Source: Vitellaria paradoxa
Taxonomy: Eukaryota > Streptophyta > Magnoliopsida > Ericales > Sapotaceae
Length of the DNA stretch: 64,000 nucleotides
Assembly (NCBI GenBank): GCA_019916065.1
Contig: CM034242.1
Coordinates: 10,608,879 to 10,672,878, forward strand
Direction: 5' to 3'
Shown piece by piece: positions 24,665 to 38,152 of this stretch (positions are counted from its first letter, which is position 1; each line of letters starts with the position of its first letter). The position numbers were made by a program, and so were the translations under genes. The notes beneath the pieces are model-generated. The model was given only the letters and a program-made list of their open reading frames with translations, was not told the origin of the DNA and did not search any database.

Positions 24665-27102
24665 CCATGGTTGATGGGAGCTTCGAAAATGATGGGGGAT
24701 CTTAATCGAAGATTGTGCATGTATGTTGGATGACCGGAAGACTGAGCAGCAGTCTGTATATTTAGTAGAAGAAAAAACTAGGAATGGAAATTGTCACTTC
24801 CTGAAGGAGTAGCTGTGAAATTTAGTTAGTAGATGTTCATATTGATTTTAGTTTTTACATACACAAATTATGATGTGGATCTTTCCTAGGCTTCATTGTA
24901 ATAGGGTTTGTAGATGGAAATTCTCTCTCCTGTTGGATTGGAATTGCAGTTAAAAAGTTTCTTAGATGATCGATCAAAACATTTTGATGCTTCAATTGGT
25001 TAACAGCTTTGATGGGGTCTGGTTTTTGAAAGATGGGGGTCTCTGTACCATCCTTTATATATACTTTGCATATGCACCAAATTGCAGTGACTGATTTTTT
25101 TTTTTTCCTTCTTTTTCTTCTAAAGATGACAATCATAGTTGGAGTGCAGCTTTAAAGGTTTAGCCTGTAAATATTAGTTGTGAAAATCATTGTTGCACAG
25201 ATCTTTTATGTCAATTTTTTTAAACTTCTTTCTCTTTTTTTAAAATGGAGGGGACGAGCGTGGAAAATAGGTCTATTATCATATCTAGTGTTTTATTTTA
25301 AGAGGATTTATAATCGTTTTTTAATTGCTCTGATGTCTTTGTTTGTGTTGGTTAGTTCCGTGTAAGTTGCCGCCGTTGCGTTTGAATATTGTGTATATGT
25401 TTTTTTATAAAAAAGGAAAAATACAAATTTATTCAGTGGAAAGAGAGAAAAAGAAAACGTAAACAGAGTATCAGCCATAAGTTTATTTCCTAAAGTGGAA
25501 AATACGAGGTTAAAAAAGGTGTTTTCAAATAAATTAATTTTTCAATGTCAAATTTCTTGGTTTTTTTTTCTTTCATTTTTTTTATTATAACTAAAAGAGT
25601 TTTAATTTTGAATTAATTAATTTATTTATTTAACAAGTTCACCTTCCAATCACAGCAGCTAGCCTTAGTGTGCTAGTACAGGCTTGGATTAATGAAAGGC
25701 TAAATTCGAATAGGCCTTTTAAATAGATTTTCCAAAATAAAGTAAAAGATGACAGTTTTGAATTTTTACAAAGTTTTTACCCAAGAGCACTTTCCATTAG
25801 ATTCTCAAGTTTGTACCCAAGAGCACTTTCGATTCCATCAGGTTCTCTACCTTACAATAGAAAATTTGATAACTCTATACATTTGAACAGGCTGCATAAC
25901 ACGTGAAAAGAATGTAGAGACTTGCCTCTAAATATCTCCTCTCTCTCTATTTTTAGAGAATACAAATATATATGTATATATATATATACATATAGAGGGA
26001 GGGAGAGAGAGAGAGAGAGAGCAATGGCCTAACCACCTCATTTTGGGTTAACCCATAATAATTATGTAAAAAGGATAGGTATGAATTGGAAGGGCGTAAG
26101 TAGTCATATTCTCAAAGGCCATGTTTGTTTTGAGAAAGATGATAGAATATAAGCAATACTATAGGATGATCTATGGAATTAGATAAAATATATATTAATT
26201 TTTTATGTGAGATTATTTTTTTGGTGTTTGGTTGGTAAGATATAAAATGAGATAAAAAAATATGATTTGACATAAGATATGATAAGAAATAATTTTGAAC
26301 CTATAGATTTTGACGAGAAACAAATTCAAATACCCCCCCGGATTTTTAATTCGCCCATTCAGTAGATTGTATATCTAGAACGAATATTATATCTGGCAAC
26401 AAATATGCAAATCAAACCCTACTTTTGTGAAACCCACGGACAACATTGTCCAATCCCATGCTCGAGTCCGGCGAACAAACGCGGCCAAAGTGTTTCGTCT
26501 TTGTGGGTTATGGGTTTTGTGGACAAGGGCAAGGTCCCTCCTAAAATGGTCACTCAATGCTAGGAAACTGTGAGTTAAGCATGTAAAGCAATTGCTAACT
26601 AAACTTAAATTGTGAAAAGTAATAAATGTACCTTATAAATATTTTCGGAGCCAATGACAAATAACAAATTCTTATACTAAATAGATTTTCATGGTCAGAA
26701 TATGTATAGGGTATTAAACAAGCCAGATACCTCTTGAGGTGCCTGGCTTCAGCCTCAACTCTCAATGCCATGTCAAGTAAAAATGGCATCTGCGTAAAGT
26801 AGTTGTTCCAAGCAGTGAAATTAGAGAGGCAAACGCCATATCTTCAATAGACGATGAAAACTGGGTGATACTCCATTCTATGTCCCCCCCCTCTATATAT
26901 ATATATATATATACCTAGTTTGGGAAAAACTCTTCATTGTCACTGTCCACTGCTAATGACACTTTTTTTTTTTTTGGTAATTACTGCTAATGACACTGGT
27001 TCCCCTTATGTACTTTGTTTTGTCCAGTCTCGGCAGTCTCTTTGCTCACTCATTGGCTCCACTGTACCCGTCTGTAGAATGTAGGTCCGAGACAATAGGC
27101 AC
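24665..27102. other. 3' UTR of the Agenet gene and convergent intergenic region
   Basis: The Agenet stop codon ends at 24664. The next ~480 bp (to about 25150) is probably 3' UTR, though I could not choose one poly-A signal. From 25150 to 27102 I see no gene: AT-rich sequence with an (AT)/(GA) microsatellite block around 25968-26025 and a (TA)n tract near 26892-26914. A piece around 26120-26300 (ATGTTTGTTTTGAGA ... GTTTGGTTGGTAAGATA) looks like a degenerate MITE. The 3' UTR of the minus-strand O-fucosyltransferase gene should occupy roughly the last few hundred bases. Confidence 0.55.
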
Positions 27103-30100
27103 TTAATCTGAGCTTGGATCTCCGTCGTCGTCGTCATCATCATCATCATCATTCTCGACATCAGAGTATTTGAATGGTTTCTTGCAGATGCAACCGGATG
27201 GATATTCAATAAACTCACCTTTTCCGGGTCTCATTTCGTCTGGTTCTCCCATGAACCCAATCTGACATGACTTTACCTTCCTAGCAAATGTGTGCCAATC
27301 CATTTTATCCCTCGCCATGAACAAAGCGCTGAGCTGCTTTGCATGTGGTCTAATGGTCCTCTTATGACCTGCATACCTCCTTTGAACCATGGCAAGTACG
27401 AGAAATGAGTAAGTGTGTCCTAGTTAAGAACAATAAAGAAAAGACTTGACAATAAAAAAGGAAAGATTATAACAGCAATGAATTAGCAATTGTTATACAA
27501 TAATACCAAGTGAAAACTGGAGGATTGCTAAGATCATTGAATGGGTGATGCAACACTAGGAGATAAACTCATAAGAATGCTCCATCGTCAACCCAGTAAT
27601 TTTGATATGGGTTGAAATCCTCAAGATACTAAACATAGTAGTTCGTGTAGTAATGAAAATGTTAGCATTAAGGACCCATCTCCATACCTTTCGAACTTCT
27701 CAACCAAAACAAAATAGTTTGCCCGTGCATGAGAAAGATAAAAATGTGCACCACATTCTCCTCTCAATGATTTTGTCACATGATATATAAGCAGTTATAT
27801 CGCTGGTACAGTGCCCGTATACCTTTCGAGTAACGCTTTTAACAGACGCTCCACAACTGTTAACAAATAATTTTGGCATGACCATTGTTCATTATTTTGC
27901 AGAAAATATTCAATAATAAAGAGTGTAGCTAATATAGTGTATTCATATTTTATCCAACATAGAAGCATAAGCATGTTTATCAACATGGTGCTGCAAAGAA
28001 ACTTGCTGACAAACGTCATAATCCCCCAATAACAATCCACATTGAAGAAAAACATAAAAAAAATTTACTCGCATTCCACTTGGCACCCGTAAAAACTTCC
28101 AATAAAAACCTTCAGCTCGCTCTAAACTACTGAGTAATATCTATAGAAGTTTTATGCTGTAATAGTAGTTCATGCATTATCTCAGTTGAAACACATAAAA
28201 CATTGGTTATTTAGTTATAATTAAGCTCATTTTATGCATGTTCTTCGTATCATTAACTGATTGTTAGATTGCTGAAACAGAATTATTTCAGAATTAGATT
28301 TATGAAGCTGTCATCAATCTAAACGGCAGAAAATGCTTTTTCATATGTCAGCCTCGTAAAAGCAGTGCCAGAAAAGTAAACAAATTTGAGTTCCTTTTTT
28401 TTAACTGATAAATTACTGTAATATACTACAAAGAATCATCTCAGTAATTTTGAATGAGAATATGAAAAGAAGCAGAACAAATATGACCCAAAAAAATGAC
28501 AAATTGTTTATGAGGTTCTAAACATGATTTTTGCTTCTTTCATTTTTGCAAATTTTGAACTGAGAAGCATTTGAAGGCTTTGAATGTTTTTTCTACCTTT
28601 GCAATCTTCTTGTCTCTATAGATTAGATTTTGCTTCCATCATCCCCAGCCAGAAAAATAGAAAAAGACAAAAATAAAAGAAGGTTTAGCTATACAAAGTG
28701 ACAAAAGAACAAGAAGAAGAAGAAGAAGAAGAATGTAGAGAAATTACTAGAGACTATCAGAACTCTCTAAATAGCTGGCCTTTGTGTAGTGATTTTCCCT
28801 TGGCACAAGACTCCATAGAGATTGCATATGGTCCTTTATTTTATATCGAACTTAAGGTGCTCCTCTCAGTTGATGGCTGGACTTGAATAAAACTACCACT
28901 AATGGGACCTAACGTCTTTTTTGTTTCTCATCTTTAGCTAAAACCAATTGATGTATTTTCTTTTTATATCAGTCTGAATATATTACATTCTGCAATTGTA
29001 GAGAGAACTTTTCGTGAAACTAACTAGTGCATGCTAAGATGAGATCAACACATCCAAATTAGGTGACTGGGAGTTAGTGTGTCTGCTAGATAATAAACAG
29101 ATTTGAATTCTTACCTTTGACCTGCAAGAATCTTGGCCATGTTTCCTTTGTTATTAGTGACAAAGACATCACTTTCATCACAAACAATGTAATCAACAGC
29201 AGCGAGACGAGAAGCAAAGGGAAGAAAATGTTTCAGCTCTTCACCAGCAAGCATCTCCTTCGTATAGAAGTTTGGAAATAGCTGTCTAAGAGGCTGCAGG
29301 GTATCTTCTCCACCATAAATTTCACCAGACGCAACATAAAGGTATGTGTCGTTTTTAAAACCAAGTGCCTGGAGCATGAGACCCACTTCATGAGGAGTAA
29401 GAGGGCATTTTCCTCGCTTTCGTTCTTCTTCCGGGCTTAAATCCTGTGGATAAAATAAAAAAAAAATAAAACAAAATGTGGTTAGCAATACACTATGTTA
29501 GCCCCCTAGATGCTGCACATTACAGGTCTCTTATTGCGAGGGAAAAAAAAAAAACTAGTTGAAACAAAATGAGAAAAATTCAGGATCACAGGTTGCATCA
29601 AAATGTTTAACATCTAACTTCTACAAGTCAAAATCGGCACATTTTTCTCCATCCAAATGGTTGAGATGAACAAGGAGAAACAGAAATGAAAATCCGTTTA
29701 AAAAGAAAATCTCACAGGTAATGTTGTCCATCGTTTCCTAATTTCACCAAGCTCATATCTTTCTTTATCACCCCCACCATAGTAACATCCAGAAAATGCT
29801 AACATATCAGGTTCAAACCTGCGATAGAAATTATTTCAGAATATGAAAAAAAAAAATGGGGGCGAAGGAAAAAGTACGCAAAACCATGGTGATTTGTAGA
29901 GTTCTTTCTCACTCCCCCCACCCCCCAACAAAAAAAATGATGACGCATTTGGATAAACAAAGATCACACTGCTAAGAAGTGCATGCACATATGCAATAGG
30001 AAAGGAAATGCTTCCCAATATAACAAGGGATGGAACAAAAGGCAGTCTGCACTATTATTACTACTAGGGATCTTAAACATGTTAAAGCAGAACAATCATA

Positions 30101-33100
30101 ATTCAATACATGGCACAGAAACAAGCATCCCACCCAAACTAAATGTCATGGTTCAAGACATCCCAACCCCCTCCCTACACTGGTGGACTGAGAGGAAGGC
30201 TAGTGGCGCTGGAACCCCCCTAAATTTAAAAAAAAAAATTTGCTTTATAATCCCATAGGCTTATAAATATTTGTGATAAAAATTAGTGTATTTGCCCTAC
30301 AAATTATAGAAAATTTTAAGTTGGCCTGCTCTAAATCAAATTTCTGAGTCTGCTGCTCCCACTCCCTCTAATAAAATAATATTTACTTAATGGAAAAACA
30401 GTCTCCCCTGCCGCATCCCCCTCCCCTGCGAAAAAAAAAAAAAAACGCGATTAGACCAACCTCATTGTTATGGAGGTGATTGCTCTTCTAATTGAAATTG
30501 CATGGGCCCAATTCTACTATCACATGTTTCTATATGTTAATTATGCAAAAACACAAGTTTGAAGGCAATCTGAGATCAAACGGGTGTTATGAACCACAAT
30601 AACCCAAAAAAAGCGTGATTAGAGCGCTCAACTCATGGTTTACAATAGACGAATAAATATTGTAAAACATAAATTTCTTGGTGCTCATGTTTTCAACATT
30701 ACTTTCTAAGACTTGCATGAGGAATGTTAGACAAATATTGGTATTTTTCAATATTTCAAGTAGAAATGCAAACCTCAAGTGAACTGCAATGAAACGATTT
30801 GTCATCTCCCGCATTCTTGAGACAACCTTCTGACCAAGATCCCATATGGGTTTTGTAAATCTTAAAGCATGATAGTTGACCCGGCACCGCAACTTTTGCA
30901 GCTCTACATCGAGGTTATTAGCAAGTCTGTAATCAAATTTTGTCAACTGCACAACCTGCAATGCTTATCATCAATCAGGGATGAAAATGACAAAAGAAGT
31001 TACATTCCAGCATGACAACAAAGATAAACAGGGATCTCAAATGACTTGGGAGGGCGAGCTGTATTAATAGTTCTATTACAACAATCATTTTTTATATATA
31101 AGACTTTTGAAAGGGTTGGGGGGGAACATACCCAATTAGAAATGAAAAGGTCACGAAGTATTTGCTACATACTCTTAACACATATGCACAATTATAAACA
31201 TATGATAACATCATACTTTTACCTTTCCTAAGGTAAAAGGGAATTGCTTGTAATTGATTAATTCAGCATGGAAATAGTAACTACAATTGAGAGTTGCTTA
31301 GCTCTCTTACTTGTCTCCTTAGGAGTATAGGCAGTACTTGATCCAAATAATACTCAGGTTCTGATTTCCTTGGGATGCGCATAGTATACGGGGGCTTTTC
31401 CATGGATCTCATGAAGTTATCAGGGACTCTTTTAACAATGGGTACATCCTTTGCAAGGGATGCAATGAACCAATCAACATCAAAAATGTTGAGAAAGTCA
31501 CTGCATGAAAAATAAAATATTTTCAGTGAAAATACAGATCGGGAAGCTAATAATCTGATCATGAACAAAATCATAAAACTTACAATCTTCCTCTATTTTT
31601 CTCCTCAATAGATAACCATACAGTTTGTATGCAAGTGCAAGTAAGTTGATGAAATCTCATCTTACCTATCATCCTTCCAGAATGAATGATGATCCAACTC
31701 AGGCACAACTAAAGTAGCATTGAGAATCCGTGCAACAACAACAGCATCTGTGATCTAAGTGTAGGAAATGGATTGCAAGTAAGATATAACAATAAATGAA
31801 AATTTAAGTTTTTCAGAAAATCAGATAGAATATTAAAATTAACTGTAGCAATGGGTAAAGAATATACTTACTCCTGTCCTTTGTTGGTTCAGCCCCCCAC
31901 TTGTTGCAATAAGTAAATAGCCATTTGAAAAGTTCTCAGGTACTGCAGCTGGTTTTCATAATTAGCAATGTCAGGTTCATTTTTTCTTTCTAAGGTTAAT
32001 CATCAAAAATAGAAGCGGAGAACCCCAGAAAAGTAATATACAGGGTACCTTAGTGTTAGAAATCTGAAAAACCAAAGAGATAATGCAGCACAAAAATAAT
32101 GAAAAAATTAAAACAAAAATCACTTCTACCACCAGATATACACACACCTATAATGGCATCAGTGACAATCATTCGACTAAAAAGGACACTTAACCGTGAC
32201 ATACCTTTTTTTCTCAAACTAAAAATTGAAAGAGTAGCTGTGGAAATTTAAGTAAAAATTGGCATTGCAGAGAGCATTAAAACTGAGGGTGCCAGAATGG
32301 CTTGTTAAGCATTCACAAAAGATATACCAGTAGTTAATAGCATTGAAGGCTCATCTGGAGAAAATCTTTCTGGCCAAAGATATGTAAAATTAATAAAATT
32401 TAAAATTGGTCATATCACTGGCCAAAAAAACATTCCCATGTTAGCGTTAACCTCTATTTCCATTGATGAAATAAATGAATGACTTAAATGGAATAAAATT
32501 TTATGGCACTAAGAGAGCTTAAACTTGATGACAATGTTAGATAATAATCAAAAAAGAAAAATGAAAGATTACCTTCCGTTAAGCCTAAAAGAGTGAGGGT
32601 TAAGTATGCACAACCACCCACCCTGGTTGGTCTAGTGGAGCGGGAGTCAAGCCTAAGACTTGGGTGATATACCCAAGTCATAGGTTCGATTCTCACCTGG
32701 AGCGGCCAGGATTTAAGTGGGGGGCCGTGGCAGTGGGTTGTTGCGCTAGTTTCCCCGAGAGTTTGTAGATCAGTGGATAAAACCGCTGGGTGATTTCCCC
32801 CGTTACCAAAAAAAAAAAGTATGCACAACCTATGGAAAATGTTAGGAATCTTTGCAGTGGAAATATCAGTTGCAAGATATTACCGAATGACATCAGGAAG
32901 GAAACTGCCAGCAAGAAAAATAGCTTAAACATACACTAAAGCAAATGACACAAGTGGTAGCTTAGCAAGAATAATTTATGCATTAAATTGTTCACAAAAA
33001 GGTTAATTGATAAGATAGAAAAAAGCCTCCACTCTGCACTAAGAAGTAAGAACAGAGAAGCTTGTATGGTATAGAAAATAACCTGTCTCTTGGTTGGATG

Positions 33101-36100
33101 AGAGTATGCAAAACAATCTTTTCAAATACAGTAAATGGATGAAATGCAGGCTTTGTGAAAGACTAGGTTCAAGATGCATTATGAGAGCAGCAAATGAAGC
33201 AAAAGATATTTTCTGTTTTGACTTTAGGTTACCAAGTACCAAAGCATAACATTTTTATTTATTTATTTTTCTTTTTGTGTGGACCAAAATGTCATATATT
33301 CGAGTCATGCTAACTATCAGTGACTACATATATTAGTATTTTTTTATTCTGTATCGGCTTTAGATTAGCAAGTGCCAAACCACAACAATTTTTATTTTTT
33401 TGGGAGAAATATACATTCAAATTTTTACTAAGCTAGGCATTAAGGGGATGCCGACCAAGTATAAGAAATCAGGATGGTAAACCCATATTCTCAACAAAGG
33501 CCAACAAATTGTTTAGATATGGTTATATACCACCAACTAAGCAACTACAAGAAAGATAAGAAACTGTTCTTCAACCTATACAAAGGAAGTTCAAAATTTT
33601 GGAGAACTCCTCTATTCCTCTAATAAGCCAACGCAAACATAAAAGAATAATCATCCACACTTTGTTTCTTCCATAGTGAATCTTTGCACCCCACCATCTT
33701 TCAAATACCCTCTTAGCATCCTTAGGAAACCCCAAGACATACCAAAATAGGATAAAGCTAATTCACATAACTCCTTACCCATCCACAATCCACAAAAAGA
33801 CATTAGATATGTAAAGGAATCGAAATATGAACAATCAAGTAGAAAATTCTTTGGTGAATCCCTTGTCCCTGTTTAGTCCCCTTCGTTTCACAAGTTGTTT
33901 CTATTTCTACATCTCTGTCCTCCGTTTTCAAGGTTTTTTTCAGTTTCTTAGTAAGAATGGGTGACAGTATTTTGCCTAAATAGTAGACACAGATAATAAA
34001 TAAGAGAATACTAAAGATCTGAGCTATAGAATTTCTCAATCGTATTATAGAAATTACACAAAACTACATGCTAGAAACTATTAAATAAGTAAGCTAACTT
34101 ACAAGAAAAATGAGGCCCTCTTTCACTGCATCCATAGTAAAATTTTGAATATTTTGATTTCCAAATATCAATTGGTGCATGGATGCCACCATCCTACATG
34201 CAATGATCAGTAATATTTTCATGAGCAAGACAACATTATAAGACAAAGATGAACCAAAATCCATATATCACCTTCAAACAAATAAGCATAAATAGACAAT
34301 AAATAGGCATATAGCAATGCAAACATGCATGCATGATATAATAATGGATCCGCAAAAGAACAGTTTTCTATGCAGCATTCACGATTCAAATCTTACAATT
34401 CCAATTGATACACCATATAATCGATGCAAATCTTACATCCAAATCAAATGGATTGATGAATCGTGGTGAATCAATCCGATTCATAGAAAATCTTACGATT
34501 TGTGCGATTCAAGCAGTATAGAAGTGGATCCGGATCTAAATCGGGTCATTTGAACCCAATTTGCAATATAAATTTGTTATTTATTTTTTAAAATTAAAGT
34601 CAGAGAAGTTCTTACTAATGGACAACGAATTTTGCATTACTTGCAAATCATCTTCACATATTTTTAACTTTTGGTAAATCATATTTCTAAAGATTTCATA
34701 AGCTATTAAAACACGCCTCTTTAAATTTCATAGATGTAAGACTCAGACTTACATTTCTAGCCACATGTGGGTGGACCCTACAAGGGATAAGGTCCCCTTA
34801 AACTTTCAAATTTTACTTTAATATAATTAAAGTTTGTCCGAATAGTTTCATATTATTAAGAGTTGACTCCCCTAAATTTTTATGCTTTATTAAAGTCTTG
34901 GAACAAATATCATCCTTGCTCCTATTAAATATGATTTTTGTGTTTGCCATTGTAATCATAAGGCTAGCTTCTTTCCATTTAAACATCATGATCATATTAA
35001 ATTATTAATTTTCAAGCACAATAAAGTTCACTATTTGATATACAATCCTATATATTAAAAAAATATATAAGATTTTTTCCCTATCTTTTTCTTTTTTTTT
35101 TTTTTTTTTTTCATATTGAATCTTACAAGTTACGATTGGATACGATTCACGATTTTCAAATTTAAGATTTCATTCACGATATGGATCTCAATTTGACAAC
35201 TATGGATACACCTGCTTTCAAATCTCATTTCACTATCAATTCTCCTAGTTTTACAGGAGAATGTGTGATATCAAGCATGGCAAACAGGTACTAGAAGGTT
35301 TAAAATTTATACAAATAGTTGCAAACTAATGGTCATCATATGTTAACAAAAGGCGGTGACATATTAAATCAACAAAATAGACCACCATTAATGCATTTTA
35401 TTCTAGCCAATTCTATCCATAATTATTATTATTATTTTTAAGTAGAAGTATGTAGCTAAAAGGTCCTGCAAGGAGGGCTCTTGCAGGACACAACTCTATA
35501 CACATGATATATACAAAAGAACTATAGGGAAGAATCGGAAGATAGGAAAGAAGAAATCCCCAAAGAAATCTACAAAGGAAGTAAAGAAAAAGGGGAAGCC
35601 TCCCTCAAACAAAAAACTACAGAAGGACAAGAACCAATCTTGCCAAGCAATAAATGAAAACCCTTGAAAAACACCTATACCACAAAACAAAAGCATCACC
35701 TACTCATAGTGAACACTGAAAAAGAATACTCTAGAAACAGAGTATTCTTTTAATCAGAACGTTAGTGAGACAACAAGATTTTTCACTGCCGTGAAAAAAA
35801 AAAAAAAAAGGAGTAAAGAAAAATAGTACGATTATTCAAAAGAGACCATTAGATTGAGCAAATCAATTGTATACAAATAATTCAAATGCTTAGAATCTTA
35901 TCCCTTTAATGTTCTGATTGGTGCCAACAGAAGGAAGGAAGAGCTGTATCTTAAACCTTTCTGAAACCCCTAATGGGCAACAATCAGGAACCCTGGTTCA
36001 TTTCTACCAACGTGAAAGAAACTGCAAAACAGCCAAAGGGCCTATAGTTATGGGCAGAACAACCATGTAGCAATGTCTCAAAATATTTTGTTCACATCTG

Positions 36101-37187
36101 TCGAGTGTAAAAGCTCACAAGGGAGTCCTGTAGCATCAAAAGCTTGGTCCCTGATAATTAACTTCAAATATGGAGCTGCTAGTATGTTAAGAAAGAAAAA
36201 AGTTATATTTGATTTCTCAAAATTTAGGTAATTTTTGCAGATGAGTTCCGCAGATGAGCTTCAACAGATGGCAGAGTAGGGGCAATTGCCCCTACTCATT
36301 TTTTTGCCAAAAAAACAAATAGTTACACATATTTTTCAGTATTGCACTCACTAAAACTCTCTTTTGACCCCACTACCCCAATTGGTCCTTGTTTGCCTAT
36401 GGGCTATAGACCAATTGTAATTTGATTGTCCAGATCTTGGTATGTGTACATTTGAATATTTTGATTGGCTAGGTATAAAAAAAATTATATTACTACTATT
36501 GTCTAATCATTTGTCTTTTTTAATACAATTTTATTTTTTATTACTATTTTTTTTTACTGCATAGCGGAATGAATTCTAACTCGAGTAATTCTTTTTAGGT
36601 TTGCCCCCCAACTAGATTTTCTATCTCCGCCACTGTCCAGAAGAAACACAAATTTTGATTCCAATTTTTCTTTTTAATTTCTTCTTCTTTCCTCATTTTT
36701 TCTAGCCAGCAAAACAATGCTCAAGTCTAAAAGACTTATCAGACTGATAAAAATCAAGGTCTTTGGTCATTCATTTTAGTAAATCAAATGTCCTTTTCCT
36801 CTTATCTTCCCCATTATCCCGGCTCCTGTATGTGTGAGAGACAGAAGTGGTCCAGCAGTTTTGAAAACAACCATAAAAATTCTTCCATCCAATTTACCAC
36901 ACTATTTGAATCCAATAGAATTACTTAAACCAAACCAACAGAACTTCAACCAGCCAGTAATTTCAGAGAACTCAAACATTTCAACTTCAATTCAGAATAG
37001 GGCTCCAATATGCAAAAGTGACATTTGGACTCTCTTTCCATGGAAATTGGGGGGAAAAAATCTGTGAGATTGAGAAGAAAAAATAAACAGCAGAGTTGCA
37101 TAAGACATTTGAGTTCCAATTCAGAAGAAATTTGAGAAAAAACAGAGTGTCAATACGTGTGTACCTCAATCAGCTCCGATTGAGAAC

Positions 37188-37222
<35 letters not shown>

Positions 37223-37492
37223 GATCACCAGTCTATAGAAGAAACTCCGCTTCAACGAGGACCATTCAAGATCAGAAGCTACGTGCCCAGCGAACAGCGA
37301 AATCAAACCCAAAACAAACAGCATCAACCCGCACACAACCGAACCCAACACCGGCCGTCTTTTCGACGGCGGCGACAATCTCCGCCCCAAAGGCTGCTTC
37401 TTATGCGGATGCGCCAAAGCCAAATTACCGAGCACGCCACCGCCATGCCTCCAAGCTTTGGCCTCGCCCATTACTACAGCTCCCACAAACAA
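27103..37492 (-). CDS. O-fucosyltransferase family protein (plant GT106/DUF246-type)
   Basis: Predicted type II membrane glycosyltransferase, probably Golgi. Phase-consistent exons in transcript order: 37492-37229, 34193-34103, 31942-31872, 31754-31666, 31500-31311, 30955-30774, 29818-29716, 29443-29115, 27379-27103 (531 aa). Visible features: basic N-tail and one membrane segment at about 48-71; YYGCSERG; then [19 protein letters not shown] near 121-141; [19 protein letters not shown]; the HLRFEPDM sugar-nucleotide-site motif near 293-300; [11 protein letters not shown]; and the C-terminal R-Y-x-GHK-x-TIRP block followed by [16 protein letters not shown]. These follow the order of the plant O-FucT family; the acceptor is unknown. 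The C-terminus ends in a run of nine Asp from a GAT/GAC repeat. An in-frame second Met at residue 8 is an alternative start, and the exon-3 acceptor could lie 6 bp upstream (one motif, two in-frame AGs). The leader-proximal intron is 3 kb and transposon-rich. Confidence 0.92.
32616..32816 (+). mobile_element. tRNA-derived SINE with perfect 14-bp TSD, in an O-FucT intron
   Basis: About 200 bp. Near its 5' end is a Pol III A-box-like TGGTCTAGTGGAGCGGG, followed by a B box GGTTCGATTCTC at about 32683-32694, and it ends in an A tail. The flanking direct repeat AAGTATGCACAACC (32602-32615 and 32817-32830) is identical on both sides, so the insertion is fairly young. It sits in the same orientation as the + strand, antisense to the host gene. 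The head resembles plant Au-like SINEs, but I cannot assign a family without a search. Confidence 0.88.
33450..33800 (-). mobile_element. LINE ORF2 C-terminal relic
   Basis: Read on the minus strand, one frame gives [20 protein letters not shown] followed by [19 protein letters not shown], and after a stop and frame change a KNSFLSFL segment. This is the usual end of plant L1 ORF2 (SWWG, then a tryptophan-rich WMIPLCLMW-like helix, then LK-x-x-FL). Stops and frame changes show it is dead. It lies in the intron between the second and third O-FucT exons. Confidence 0.5.
34365..35212. mobile_element. Probable DNA-transposon remnant with GATTCACGATT repeats
   Basis: The two sides of this ~850-bp AT-rich block carry inverted copies of words built on ATTCACGATT, TCTTACGATT and AATCGTGAATC, and it closes with TTTGACAACTATG. 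This pattern is common at the ends of non-autonomous plant DNA transposons. I could not find a clean TSD or exact inverted ends, so class and borders are tentative. It lies in the first intron of the O-FucT gene. Confidence 0.35.
36265..36637. mobile_element. hAT-like MITE relic in O-FucT intron 1
   Basis: Left end CAGATGGCAGAGTAGGGGC; the reverse complement of the right end reads CAGTGGCGGAGATAG. Both resemble the CAG-x-GGCGGAG ends of small plant hAT elements, but the two ends match poorly and no 8-bp TSD is obvious, so the copy is old or wrongly bounded. Confidence 0.3.
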
Positions 37493-37740
37493 CTCTCCAC
37501 AACAACGGCGATAACAATCTCATATTACATGAAATCAAAATTGTCAAAAAAGTTAGTATCCAATGGCCAATGATAGAGACATAAATGAGCTGATTTTGGA
37601 TGTTGAAAACCCTAGGACTCGATTAGGGTTTCTACAGCGGCACCGGTGTGATCACTGCAGAGGTTTCAGATTGCAGACCCTCCTTGAAGAGAGAAACTAG
37701 AAAAAGAGATTTCAACGTTAATGTATTTTACTCTTCAAAA
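37493..37740 (-). promoter_or_regulatory. Likely 5' leader and promoter-proximal region of the O-FucT gene
   Basis: Immediately upstream of the minus-strand ATG (37492). It contains TAGGGTTT/AAACCCTA telobox-like motifs near 37607-37632, similar to those in the leader of the Agenet gene. A TATATATA stretch with nearby ATATGTATATG lies near 37805-37840. The start site cannot be fixed. The (GA)n microsatellite at 37191-37219 is just inside intron 1, next to the splice donor. Confidence 0.45.
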
Positions 37741-38009
37741 TTCAGATCTTAACGAGAATAAAAGTATGAGAAATCTGTGATCTGTGATATAAATCTGTGA
37801 TCTTTGATATATTATATATGTATATGTGTGTATATGCAGTAGACTTCCCCCTGTTTATGACGAACAGCTGGTAACGAGCTTACCGCGGCTCAATTGGGGT
37901 GAAGCTCCATTTCGGTAAATATGATTATCATGGGGGCTGAAAGTTATAATTATCAATAAATGGGGGCTTGCATCTATTGGCCTTGTCTCGGGATATTTAT
38001 TTTATTTTA

Positions 38010-38125
38010 TTTATTATTATTATTTTTTTTATGGGTAAGAGGGATAGGGAATTGAGCTCAAACTCGGGTGATGGGCGGGTTGGAAGGGTACTCTACCACT
38101 TGAGTTACAGTTCCGCTTATTATTT
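38010..38125 (-). mobile_element. SINE fragment (tRNA-derived)
   Basis: The reverse complement shows an A-box-like TAACTCAAGTGGTAGAGTAC, then a B-box-like GAGTTTGAGCTC, then CCCTATCC and an A/T-rich tail (plus-strand T run at about 38020-38030). The TSD is hidden in low-complexity flanks. Confidence 0.45.
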
Positions 38126-38152
38126 TATTTTTTTGCTAAGTCTTGTGGCGGG

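Noticed and set aside
26595..26789. 64-codon minus-strand frame downstream of the O-FucT gene
   Set aside because: Short, no recognisable domain, and lies in the convergent 3' region; most likely chance.
30190..30420. Possible second hAT MITE in an O-FucT intron (GTGGCGCTGGAACCCCCCTAA-like end)
   Set aside because: The left end resembles hAT GGCGGAGCC tips, but I could not find a matching right end or an 8-bp TSD.
32616..32816. tRNA gene (A and B boxes present)
   Set aside because: The sequence does not fold as a full tRNA, has an A tail and a perfect TSD, so it is a tRNA-derived SINE.
35496..35720. Phe-rich minus-strand frame in O-FucT intron 1
   Set aside because: Composition looks like the tail of a LINE, but no motif is clear enough to call it.
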